A stretch of 64,000 bases of DNA, from assembly GCF_012927125.1 (NCBI RefSeq), contig NZ_JABBFZ010000002.1, forward strand, positions 434,001-498,000. The letters are read 5' to 3'. The stretch is from Paraburkholderia antibiotica (GTDB lineage Bacteria > Pseudomonadota > Gammaproteobacteria > Burkholderiales > Burkholderiaceae). A program made the translations under genes and the position numbers. Each line of letters opens with the position of its first letter. Position 1 is the first letter of the stretch. Shown here piece by piece: positions 44,928 to 54,200 of the stretch. Under the pieces are notes generated by a model. The model was given only the letters and a program-made list of their open reading frames with translations, was not told where the DNA came from and ran no database searches.

Positions 44928-44928
44928 G
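44640..44928. repeat. Pretoxin direct repeat, copy A
   Basis: About 290 bp nearly identical to 45737-46036. It codes for the LYN-containing pretoxin and linker of orphan module 4. Such shared segments give homology for swapping toxin ends onto cdiA. Confidence 0.85.
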
Positions 44929-44930
44929 TC

Positions 44931-45094
44931 ATGCGCTGGCGGCCTTCACCGAAACCCGGCAGGGACTGGCGTACACCCACGTTCTTCCCCTGGCTTCGCA
45001 TTGCCGGCAAGTGGTTGAGCACGCCGGCTTCCCGCCCGGACAGCGCGTGAGGATCGAGGTCGAACACGGCAGACTCGTCATCACGCCAGACTGA
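44931..45094 (+). pseudogene. SymE-like toxin gene fragment 2 (frameshifted)
   Basis: On the plus strand from ATG at 44931 the reading is MRWRPSPKPGRDWRTPTFFP then WLRIAGKW. A one-base deletion at about 45013 (GTGGTTGAG instead of GTGGCTTGAG) shifts the frame; in the next frame EHAGFPPGQRVRIEVEHGRL and VITPD continue to a stop. Restored, it is a good SymE-family toxin. It lies antisense between two CDI modules. Degenerate, probably inactive. Confidence 0.7.
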
Positions 45095-45109
45095 ACGGCG
45101 CTGCAAACA

Positions 45110-45135
45110 GCAAACCCGGCGCAAGACGGGTTTGC
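45110..45135 (-). terminator. Module-end hairpin after MafI-like gene
   Basis: GCAAACCCG (45110-45118) pairs with CGGGTTTGC (45127-45135), 11 bp past the immunity stop on the minus strand. Related AAACCC...GGGTTT hairpins follow two other immunity genes in this island. Confidence 0.65.
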
Positions 45136-45145
45136 TACATGCACA

Positions 45146-45376
45146 TCAACTACGCATACCCATCAATTTCCCTGCGATTTTCAATGACTCCGGGTGGCCT
45201 GTCTGCTGCCTGTCAAGAATGCAAATCAGCAATTCATACGCCACTCCATACTCTCCAAAGTCAATATATTCAGCAACGTCCTTGTAGTCTTGCTTAGAGA
45301 TGTCGCTCTCAACCCGAGCGAGCGATTCACGCATCAATCGCTCGATTTCATCATAGTGTTCTTGTTGCTTCGTCAT
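45146..45376 (-). CDS. MafI-like immunity protein
   Basis: A 76-residue acidic helical protein with VAEYIDFGEYGVAYELLICI, the (D/H)xGEYGxAxExL pattern of MafI-family immunity proteins. It begins at ATGA with the EndoU toxin stop, so the pair is translationally coupled. Neisserial MafI proteins protect against MafB toxins, some of which are EndoU nucleases, which fits this neighbour. Confidence 0.75.
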   Translation of the reverse strand: MTKQQEHYDEIERLMRESLARVESDISKQDYKDVAEYIDFGEYGVAYELLICILDRQQTGHPESLKIAGKLMGMRS

Positions 45377-46150
45377 TTCGGATTTCTAGGAACGTTTGTG
45401 GGGAATGCCGTAACGATTCCGCCGCCCTTACTGGCCGGCTCTATAACTACACGAATGTCGATGCCATCGACAGATCCATTTTTAACTATTCTGCCGTTGG
45501 CTTGAACCGTTTCAGGAATAGATGGATCGGTAGCAATATCCGAGACGGCGTTCATGATCTTCGACGACGACCAGTCTTGCGGAAACACCGATTTACCGGG
45601 ACCTCCTGGCCATTGATGGCCGCCACCCGTTGCATCCCCTGTCAGGATATGGTCAGTTCGATCAGGCGACGCCAAATTAACATCGCTTTGAGCATTGTCC
45701 CCAGTTCCATTATCGCCACTATTCAACGTCGCATTACCGGGCGCATACCCCGCCGTTCCCGGCACCGCTTTCGCCGCCTGTCCCGCCTCATTGACCAGTA
45801 CCCCACCCGTACTCGTCGTCGGCGGCTCACCCGGCATGCCAAACACCGCACTCAGACCGTTGGCGATGCCTTGCAGAATCAGGTCCCAGTGGCGACTGCG
45901 AAAGCGGGTTGCTGCTTTTGCTCTCCCCTGTCAACTGACGTTCATCGTCCATCGACTGGTTATACAGATGGACGTTCGAAGCCGCTGCGGCTCCAGCCGT
46001 TCCTCCCACAAGCGCACCACCGACGCCCGCCACCACATTCGCAGCCAGGTTGCCGATCAGTTGCGATCCGGTCGCCGAGTCTACACCGTGCGCGATATCT
46101 GCAAGTCCCCTGGCTGCACTTGACCCCAGACTGAACAACCTCACAAACAA
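45373..46150 (-). pseudogene. Orphan CdiA-CT EndoU toxin module with frameshifted pretoxin
   Basis: The first part (46150 to about 45885) encodes pretoxin sequence with NVHLYNQSMDDERQLTG. A single extra C at about 45886 (GGTCCCAGT versus GGTCCAGT in copy A) then breaks the frame. The toxin continues in the shifted frame from 45846: GYAPGNATLNSG and a domain with DHILTGDATGGGHQWPGGPG, VFPQDWSSSKIMNAVSDIA, the bacterial EndoU RNase pattern with two catalytic histidines. The toxin domain itself is intact, and its MafI-like partner follows in ATGA overlap. Confidence 0.8.
45737..46036. repeat. Pretoxin direct repeat, copy B
   Basis: About 300 bp nearly identical to 44640-44928, with one extra base (about 45886) and an additional short stretch around 46001-46015. 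It is the 5' part of the EndoU module. Confidence 0.85.
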
Positions 46151-46176
46151 TAAACCCGGCCAGTGCCGGGTTTATT
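46149..46176 (-). terminator. Module-end hairpin after zinc-ribbon immunity gene
   Basis: AATAAACCCGGC (46149-46160) and GCCGGGTTTATT (46165-46176) make a perfect 12-bp stem with a 4-nt loop, two bases after the immunity stop. About 25 bp further lies CCAGACTGAAC, the last bases of the SymE-like sequence. Confidence 0.75.
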
Positions 46177-46178
46177 TA

Positions 46179-46445
46179 TCAAGCAGATGGCTCTTTAATG
46201 TACGTAACAAACTTGTTACGGCCCGCCTCCTCTAAATGCAGCCGACCACACGAAGGACAGCGATACACCGTGATTTCCTTTCCTCGAAGCATTTCGTAAA
46301 AGTATTCACCATCAACTACTTTCCCTCCATCGACAGCATCCACGATATCTTCGAGCGTCCTCTCTGGAATAAGCTTCCATTCATTGCCATTTGGAGAAAC
46401 GATCAGATTAATGACGTAACCGCATCTACACGCAAACTTTGCCAT
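46179..46445 (-). CDS. Zinc-ribbon-like immunity protein of orphan module 2
   Basis: An 88-residue protein starting MAKFACRCGYVINLIVSPNG with CxC and a second cysteine pair in VYRCPSCGRLHLEE, giving a probable zinc ribbon around a small domain. It starts two bases after the stop of the PD-(D/E)XK-like toxin, so it is almost certainly its antidote. The sequence is less GC-rich than neighbouring core genes. Confidence 0.7.
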   Translation of the reverse strand: MAKFACRCGYVINLIVSPNGNEWKLIPERTLEDIVDAVDGGKVVDGEYFYEMLRGKEITVYRCPSCGRLHLEEAGRNKFVTYIKEPSA

Positions 46446-46447
46446 TA

Positions 46448-46840
46448 TTATTTCCCTCCGGTCGGCCGATCAAAGCGGAACACCTGTCCATTTGAATTCT
46501 GAAAGACGATCGTATTGAAATTTTGGCCATTGGGCTTACCCCATGTACGGGATGCAATAGAAGTCATATCGGCTCCTGATAAATCAGCCTGCACAATGAC
46601 CCCATTGGCTTGATCGAACTTTGCTTCGATGTTTCGGACGATGCTATTGGGGTTAGTGTTTACTGGCGAGTAACCATCAACCTGACCAACACCTGTTATA
46701 GATAGATCCGCCGTCCGAACATCTGGAATGCCCTGCGAATTCGCCGTGGGCTGATGACTCACATCATATCCGGCATCCGCTAGTCCTTGCCCCGCACGAA
46801 CCTCATTTGCATCAGGCGTCGCGCCGGCCTCGACAGTCAC
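46448..46840 (-). CDS. Orphan CdiA-CT toxin, PD-(D/E)XK-like nuclease
   Basis: The open frame extends upstream to about 46905 through the module-entry sequence SSGYGAGNTTLNSGNGDGAK, with no clear start codon of its own. The toxin domain shows EVRAGQGLADAGYDVSHQP, GVGQVDGYSPVN and SIVRNIEAKFDQANGVIVQA; a D followed by ExK and Q is the PD-(D/E)XK nuclease pattern also present in CdiA-type tRNases. The target (tRNA or DNA) is not decided. It lacks any pretoxin/LYN part, so it is shorter than the other modules. Confidence 0.7.
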   Translation of the reverse strand: MTVEAGATPDANEVRAGQGLADAGYDVSHQPTANSQGIPDVRTADLSITGVGQVDGYSPVNTNPNSIVRNIEAKFDQANGVIVQADLSGADMTSIASRTWGKPNGQNFNTIVFQNSNGQVFRFDRPTGGK

Positions 46841-46915
46841 ATTACCCTTTGCGCCATCGCCGTTCCCACTATTGAGCGTCGTATTACCCGCCCCATACCC
46901 CGAACTTGCGAAAGA

Positions 46916-47410
46916 TTAGCGCCTACCTGTATTGAATTCTTTCGGGCATTTCGCAAGTGCATCGCGAACTACCGATTGAAATTCGCCGCACGCCAAGACG
47001 ACCTCACCAATTTCTCTTGAATTTTCCTTGAATCCATATATGAGTTTCGCCATTTTTTCATACTCGATTAAAAAAACATAGTGCCCTTTATCCGAAAGAC
47101 TTTCTGCCGATACAAGATGGGTGAAGTCACTACTTTCCGCAGCAGAGTCCATGGAAGGAAATGCACGATTACAAAGCTCACGGTAAGCATCCGACGGTGA
47201 GCGATGAAACAAATCTGCGTCTTCAACGGAGTTTTTCATGCAATACAAGCGCGCAAGCATGCTTAAGTCAACTCCCAACGTTGAGCGATTGGACCAAATT
47301 AGCCCACCTCCCATGAAATAGCCTAAGCATCCATTTGCGAAGTCAGGCGTTGACCATAGGTCAACCGCATCGCACCAGATTGCAAACGAGTCAGGGTTTC
47401 CAGACAGCAT
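46916..47410 (-). CDS. Imm42-like immunity protein of orphan module 1
   Basis: A 164-residue soluble protein that begins MLSGNPDSFAIWCDAVDLWS, the GNPxxFAI lead I associate with immunity protein 42 family members; further on it has FANGCLGYFMGGGLIW. It starts immediately after the toxin stop (TAAATG), with GGA-rich ribosome sequence inside the toxin's last codons. Family assignment is from memory of the motif and is moderate. Confidence 0.7.
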   Translation of the reverse strand: MLSGNPDSFAIWCDAVDLWSTPDFANGCLGYFMGGGLIWSNRSTLGVDLSMLARLYCMKNSVEDADLFHRSPSDAYRELCNRAFPSMDSAAESSDFTHLVSAESLSDKGHYVFLIEYEKMAKLIYGFKENSREIGEVVLACGEFQSVVRDALAKCPKEFNTGRR

Positions 47411-47872
47411 TTATTTTCCTTTAAATCCGAGGGCTCGCTTTACATCAATTGGAATCTTCGAAACGTTTAAAGGTGCAGAGGAATCCCCTGTTGCACCTGA
47501 CCAATGGTACACACCGTTTCCGTCAGAGAAAAACCGATTGATGTTGCCGTTCGAGTCGATGGCATACCGAACGCCTTCACCACCCGGGACAGACGAGTTA
47601 AACAGATCAAGCGAGTTTCGCGGTTCCGTTCCGGCGTTCGACCGGTTGCCATCCATCCCGGGAGTATGTTTTGAGTTCGATTTAACTTCTAGGCCGTTGT
47701 CAGCAGTAACTTGTTCAGGAATCGGAAGACGGTCATCTCTACCACTGTTCGCAAGCGTAGCATTGTCAGGCACATACCCCAGGGTCGCCAGCAGGTACAT
47801 GACCGAACCTGAAGCTGAGGCCATGCTGCAACGACGCAGCACACGCAACTGAGCAACACCCATAAACAGCAA
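47411..47872 (-). CDS. Orphan CdiA-CT toxin module 1 (KHTPG type)
   Basis: The module-entry sequence LGYVPDNATLANSG at about residue 32 is followed by a toxin domain with VKSNSKHTPGMDGNRSN, PRNSLDLFNSSVPGGEG and RFFSDGNGVYHWSGATGD. This KHTPG...PRNS...SDGNGVYHWSG pattern is common at the ends of CdiA/RHS-type polymorphic toxins; the activity is not known to me. The first 30 residues are probably not translated protein but leftover module border. Its partner follows directly. Confidence 0.7.
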   Translation of the reverse strand: MLFMGVAQLRVLRRCSMASASGSVMYLLATLGYVPDNATLANSGRDDRLPIPEQVTADNGLEVKSNSKHTPGMDGNRSNAGTEPRNSLDLFNSSVPGGEGVRYAIDSNGNINRFFSDGNGVYHWSGATGDSSAPLNVSKIPIDVKRALGFKGK

Positions 47873-47902
47873 ACCCAGCGCGAAGGCTGGGTTTGTTTTT
47901 TT
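47870..47902 (+). terminator. Module-end hairpin next to cdiI
   Basis: CAAACCCAGC (47870-47879) pairs with GCTGGGTTTG (47886-47895), followed on the plus strand by TTTTTTT. It lies just past the cdiI stop (47901) on the minus strand, where the downstream T content is low. It could stop plus-strand transcription, such as from an antisense SymE-type promoter, from entering cdiI. Confidence 0.7.
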
Positions 47903-48227
47903 ATTCGATCTCTAACGCATTTAGGGGCTCGTGAACTTCAACTTCATTGACATCACCATCTGGCCAAACCCAAAGCTGCCAGTTGTCGATTAGCCATCGA
48001 GTCGACACATAATAGGGCGAAGTTTCCTTTGGAAACACAACATAACAGTTGATCCCAGCCTTATAACCACTGATCGTTATCAGGCCAAGTCGATCTGACT
48101 TGTCAGGAGCCTCGCAGACCATCATTACTACATGGCTTTCGAATGGCTGCCCCGCAGCGAAACGAAGCAACGTGCCGCGCTTCATTTCCGGGTCGGTGCT
48201 CTCAATCAGCTTTTTCCAGTTCGTCAT
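47901..48227 (-). CDS. cdiI: CdiI-type immunity protein for the E3-like CdiA toxin
   Basis: A 108-residue protein, MTNWKKLIESTDPEMKRGTL, with beta-rich C-terminal half (YYVSTRWLIDNWQLWVWPDG) and an acidic tail (DVNEVEVHEPLNALEIE), fitting a binder of a basic nuclease. ATGA overlap with cdiA. It does not resemble the classical colicin E3 immunity protein; Imm45-like similarity is possible but uncertain. Confidence 0.8.
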   Translation of the reverse strand: MTNWKKLIESTDPEMKRGTLLRFAAGQPFESHVVMMVCEAPDKSDRLGLITISGYKAGINCYVVFPKETSPYYVSTRWLIDNWQLWVWPDGDVNEVEVHEPLNALEIE

Positions 48228-51200
48228 TTCAATTTAAGGTCGTGTTGCCCCGACGTATCCGCAGGTTTGGTAGGTTGCAAATCCAGCATACTCACTTCAC
48301 CCATATGTGCACCGGTTCTTCCGTTGACTTGCTCGAAGCGCCCATGCTGCGAATCAACAGCATATAAGGTTCCATCGTCTGCCCGATACACATCCCGACC
48401 GTTGATGCGACTGAGCTGCGAGTCCTTGGTCCAGCCATTGTCAGTAGCAACAGTCTGCGCAGTCTGTTTTACCTGTGCGACCCGCTCTCCGGGCGGCAGA
48501 TTAACAAGAGACCTTTCAAATGCTTCCGCTTCCGAGAGTGCTTTTGCCTCAGCCGTCGCTCCCTTTCCTGCGCCCTTGGTCGCCAGCGCCGCCGCGAAGA
48601 ACTCCACGCCCGGCCCAACCTGATCGCCCGCCGTATAGGGCAAACGCAGTCCATCCGCCGAGATATACCCCGGATCGCCGGGCGAAGCAAACGGCCCGCC
48701 GTTCGGCGTATTTGCGATCATCTCGCCTATCGAAACAAGACCGTTCCAAACCCCAGCAACGGAATTGCTGACAGTATCCACAGCCGAATTCGCCGTGCTG
48801 CCCTGGCCGTCACCGTTGCCTGTGCTTCGATTGTAGAGGTCCGCATTGCTCGCCGTGAATGCGCCCGCGGTCCCGCCGATCAGAAATCCGCCCGCGCCCG
48901 CAATCACGTTGGACAGCACATTACCCGCCATCTGCGCTGCATCACCACCACCCAGTGCGTCCCGCGTGCCGTTAGCCAGCCGGTTCAGATCACCTGCCGT
49001 CCACGCTGCGATACCTGCACCCGCCGCACCTGCTGCGGCCGAACCAAAGCCGCCTCCACCAAGCCCACCCATCAATGCACCGCCTGCAATATGCAGCGCC
49101 GTTCTGTTCGTCCCACCCTCATCCCACGCATTCGCCGTTGCCGTGTCCCCCGCCGCCTTTGCCTCATCCCGCTTCATATCCGCATACGCACCAATCCCCT
49201 GCGCCACCACCTGCCCCGCCGCCTGCGCGGCCTGCATCACATCGGCCTGCTGCGAGAGGATCGTGCTCACATCCGGCGTCGCCGACACCGTCCCGTTGGT
49301 ATCCGTCGTATCCCGACTCAGCGTCGCCACGTCCTGCGTCTGCGCCGCCTGATTCGTGATGTTGATCGCGCCCGTACTGATGGCACTACGCGTCGTCGCG
49401 CTTTCGTCGCCGTTCTCGTCCTGCGAGATCATCGGTATCGGCGCACCTGAGCCGCTCACCGAACCTTCGCCGATCGCCTTGCCCGTCACGCCGATACCGC
49501 CGCCCGCGCTGATGCCATTACTCGCCGCGCTGTAGTGCGATTCGTTCTCGATGTTGCTGAACGTCAGCGTCCCCGTCGTCAGACTGTTTTTTTCCGCCTC
49601 CGCCGTACTCGCAATCACCGCACCCTTCAGGTCCGTGTTGCCCTTGACGTTGATGTTAAATCCACCGTCACCCGCCAGAATTCCCGCCTGCTCCTTCACC
49701 TGCGCATAGTTCGAATCCGCATGCCCGTTCTGCGCACTAAAGCTCGCGCTGCCGCCGCCCTGGCTGATGCTGAACCCGCCGCTCACGCTACTCTGATGCG
49801 CGGTGCTCACCGTCGTATCCTGCACGCTCTGAACGTTCAGGTTGCCGCCAACGTTCGCATTCACCGTCCCACCGGCCACATCCGAACCGATGATGTTCGT
49901 GTCACCACCGCTCACGATCGTGACGCTGTTCGCCCCAGTCACGTGCGAATTGTTCTGAATGGCAGCGTCGCTGTTCGCATCGCCATGCGCGTTCGCCATC
50001 GACGCCGACACACCAAAGCCCTGATTCGTGTACGAGATGCCCACACTCGCGCTCGACGATCTGTTCGTGCTCGCCGTCGTATCGGTATCGGTCGTATTGA
50101 CGATGTTGACCTGGTTCTTCGCGGCCAGTATCACGTCGTTGGCACTGACGTTCGATCCCGCAATCGTGAGGTTGCCCGAGCCCGCGGTGCCGTCGCCGGT
50201 TGCGGCGAACGTCGTCGTCCCGCCCGCCTGCACCGTCGAGCCGGTGTGCGAGGTCTGGTCTTCGCTGAAGGTGTTTTTGCTCGAGCTGGTGCCAAAGCTC
50301 AGCTGCACGCCGATGGTCGGGTTCTTGCCGGCCAGCGCGCCGCCCGTCAGACCCGCCACGGCGATCGCGGCATCGCCCGCGGCCGCAATCGAATGCAGCG
50401 CGGTCGCGCGCGCGTCGCCGCTGCCGTTCGCTATTGCCTGGCCCTGCTGGACCGCGCCGTTGATCGCATCGCCGATGCTGCCCGCCAGCCCGAGCGTGAA
50501 GCCGCTCTGTTTCATCTCCTGCGAATCGTCGTGATGCGACGTGTTGGTGGCCGCGTCGATGATGACGTTGGTCCCCGTGCCCGTCACATCCTGCGCGGCA
50601 ATCACATCGCTGCCGGTGATATGCAGGTCGTTGCCCGCGCTCATCGTGACGCTGCCGTTCGTGCTACCAACCAGACTGCCGTTGTGGGTAACGCTACTGT
50701 CGTGCGTGTTGTCTTTCTCTTCGCGCGTGCCGTAGTTGATGCTCGCGCCGCCACCACTCATCGCGCCGAAACCGGACGCCTGCACTTCGTGCGTGGTGCT
50801 GCCCTGACTGGTGTCCTGCGTCGTCGTGATATTGAGGTCGTGGCCCGCCGATAACGTCAGGTCGTTCGTCGCGGCAACCGTGGAGCCGTTGATGTTCAGG
50901 TCGTGCGCCGCACTTGCCGCTACGGAATCGCCCGATACGAGCGAGCCGACTGATGCGACCTGATGCGAGGTGGACGTGTCCGTGACCTTCTCGCTCGACA
51001 ACACATTGGAATGGTTCGTCTGCGACCAGTGATCCGCATCGTGCGTTTCCGTCACCGCGCCTACCGTGATATCGCCGGCCGATTGCAGCGTCACGCCGCC
51101 GCCCGTCGCACCGTTCACGCCACCCGTCGTCACCGACGAACCGAGAACCGACAGGTTGCCCGTACCGGACTGACCCGCCGCCAGCGTCGCGTTACCGCCT

Positions 51201-54200
51201 GCGTTGATGTTGCTGCCCTGCGCGGTCTCGTCGTAGGTCGAATCCTTGTGATGCGCAATCGATCCGCCCATCGACTGGCCGTTATACGACACCGTATCCT
51301 TCGCCGCCGTCACCGTCAGGTTGCCGCCCGCGACCAGTGTCGCATCGCCGCCCGCCTGCACCTGCGCGTCGGTCAGCGTCGTATTGCCGCCCGACGCGGT
51401 CACCAGGTTGCCACCGGTCGTGATCGTGCTGCCGACGTTATGCGTGGCCGTCGTGTGACCGCCGTTCAGGCCGTCCGTGGTCCCAGCATCCTGCGTCGCC
51501 GTGAGCGTCGTGGTACCCACGTTGATATCGCGGCCGGCCGCAATCGTCGTGTCGCCGCCGCTCTGCACCGACGCGCCGTTGATGGTCACGTCACGACCCG
51601 CCGCCAGCGTCGCGCTGCCCGATGCGGAAATCGTCCCGACCGACTGCACCGCCATGCCGCTCGCGTTCGAGTAGAAGCCGCCGTTCGTCGTACTCACCGA
51701 CGCCTGCGCGGTCGAGCTTTCGTTGACGATATCGCGGCCCGCGCTCACCACCGTATCGACACCGCCGATACGTCCACCCAGATTCGTCACGTCCTGCACG
51801 GCGGCGACCGTGGTGGTACCGCCGCTGCCGATCACGCCACGGTTGACCACGTTGTTGCCGATCACCGTCGTCGCGACATCGCCCGCGACGTGTCCGCTGT
51901 TCGTCACGTCGCCCGTGCTGTTCAGGCTCACGCTGTGGCCCGCGACCAGCGCGCCGCTATCCTGCAGATCGACTGTGTTCGACTGCGCAAGATAAAGTTT
52001 CGGCACGAGGACGGTCTGCGTCGTGCCGTCCGGCAGCGTGACTGTCTGGTTGACGAGCCACACGATGTCGGTCGTCAGCGCGGCCATCTGCGCATCGGTC
52101 AGGCCGATGCCCACCGTCAGATTGAACGCCTGCGCGGACTGCACGCCGTTGCTCATCAACGCGGTGTATTCGTCCAGATTCGACGTATAGCCACCGAGGA
52201 ACGTGCGGCCAGTCAGCTGCGTGATCTGATTCATCACCAGCTGTTCTTCGTACATCCCGTCGCCAACGCGCTTTTCGACCTGCTGCGGATTCAGACCGAG
52301 CTGAGCGAGCATGTAGTCGCTCGAAATGAACTTCGTATAGCTGGTAAAACGCGAATCGGTCTCGACGAGATAGGACGCACCGGGCGCGGTGTTGTACGAG
52401 TAGAGCGCGTTGGCGGGCAGCGTGAGGCCCGGAATGCCGTCGCCGACATTGCCCAGGGTTTGCGGACGGGATCCGGTCAGTGTGCCCGTTGCGTCGCTGA
52501 CGGCCGGGCCCGCGCCCGTGACCGTCTGGCCGACGCGATCCACTGTGCCGATGTTGATGTCGGCGGCATTGGTCTGCACGGCCTGCCCCGCCGTCGCGAT
52601 GGCGGGCAGTGAGGCCACGGTGGTGGCCGGCAGCGGAACCGCATCGTCGTTGACGGTCTGCGTATCGGTGCTGTCGCCGGTTTTCTGGTGCCAGTAGAAC
52701 GTCGAGACGTCGGTTTCCGTGCCGGTCTGCTGGAGCAAGGTGCCGGTGTCATTCACCGCACCGCCTGTCGCGCGGCGTACGAGGTCGCCGCCTGCGGCCA
52801 TCGTCGACGACTGGTTGTCGATCGTGCCGCCATCCGCGTTGACGCGGATCGAACCCTGCGCCTGGATCGTGGCCGCCGTGCCTGCGTTGATAAGCTGGTC
52901 GGTGGTCGTGGTCGTCGTGGCGGTACGGCTCAGCTCGACGTAATCGTGGCCGTCGCTGCCAAGCGTCGTATTGACCCGTACCTGGTCGGGCGCGATGTTT
53001 ACCGCAGGATCGTAGTCCGGGTAGAACGCAATCGTGACCGTGCCGTCGGCGTTCTGCGTGAGGCTCTGGTAGTACTGCGTCGCGTTGTTCGTGATGACGC
53101 GGGTTTCGGTCTCGGCGGCAAACGCATAGCTTCTGTAGACGTCGGTCAGCGGCGTGGTCAGCGAGAACGTCTGCGCGGACGTGTCGATGTTCGTAACCTG
53201 GTCCGCGGGCAGCGTCACCGTGATCGGCTTCGCCAGTTGCTGGACCGCGGCCGAGCCGATGGCCCCTGCGATGATGTTCCACTGCTCATAGAGCAGGCTG
53301 CGGTAAGTGCCCAGCTGGTCAACCGGAATGCCGGCCGACCAGAAGGTCAGCGTCGGCCCCGTTGTCGTGACCGGCGTCCCGGCTTCCGTCACGACACCCG
53401 TGCGCTCGTTGGTCAGCGTATGCGCGGCCACGTCGATATCGCCCGCAGCTTCGATGGTCGAGCCGCTGTTCGTGATCGTGCCGGTCTGATTGGCCAGTAA
53501 TCCTGACGAATCGCGCATACTGTCGCGCGCGAGTTCCATGTTGCCGCCGCTGTAGATGAGAGCGGCATCGGCGTTCGTCAGCGAATTCACCGCGTAGATA
53601 CCGACGAACGTCGCCCCGGCGATGACAGCCTGTGCGCCGTCGTTCGTCACGTCAGTCGCGTTCACGATCACGTTGTTGCCGATCACCGCGCCGGTATTGG
53701 TCAGGCTCGCGCTGTTCGTCGTGACGGCATCACCTTCGATCGTGCCCGCGTTCGTGATAGCGCCGCTGGCGTTGAGCGTGGTCGCCGCTGCATTGATGTC
53801 CGCGCCCGCGGCGTTCACCACGTTGGCCGCGTTGAGCGTCAGCGCGTTGCCCGCTTCGAGCGTCGCGGTATTGGTCAGCGTGCCGCCTGTGGCGAGCGTC
53901 AGGTTGTTGTCGGCGTGCAGGACGCTGGCCGCGTCGGTGGCGAAATCGCCTTCGAGCGCGAGTGTCAGGTTGCGGCCCGCGATCATCGCGCCGCCGCCCA
54001 ACAGTGCGCCGCTCACGCTGATATCCCGGTTCGCGCTTACCGTGCCGCCCGTGTTCGTCATCGATGCGACCGCGAGCGACACGTCCTGGCCGCCCTCGAT
54101 CGCGCCGCCGGTGTTATCGAGCGCGGCGCCTGGCTGGTTCAGGTTCAGCGCCGTGCCGCCGTAAAGCAGACCGCCCGCGTTGTCGAGCTGGTTCGTGACG

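Noticed and set aside
44929..45144. 71-residue minus-strand frame between modules
   Set aside because: The same DNA reads as a recognisable SymE-type sequence on the plus strand; the minus frame has no features.
50963..52612. Long plus-strand frames opposite cdiA
   Set aside because: Arg/His-rich shadow frames of the repetitive cdiA sequence, without start signals or family features.
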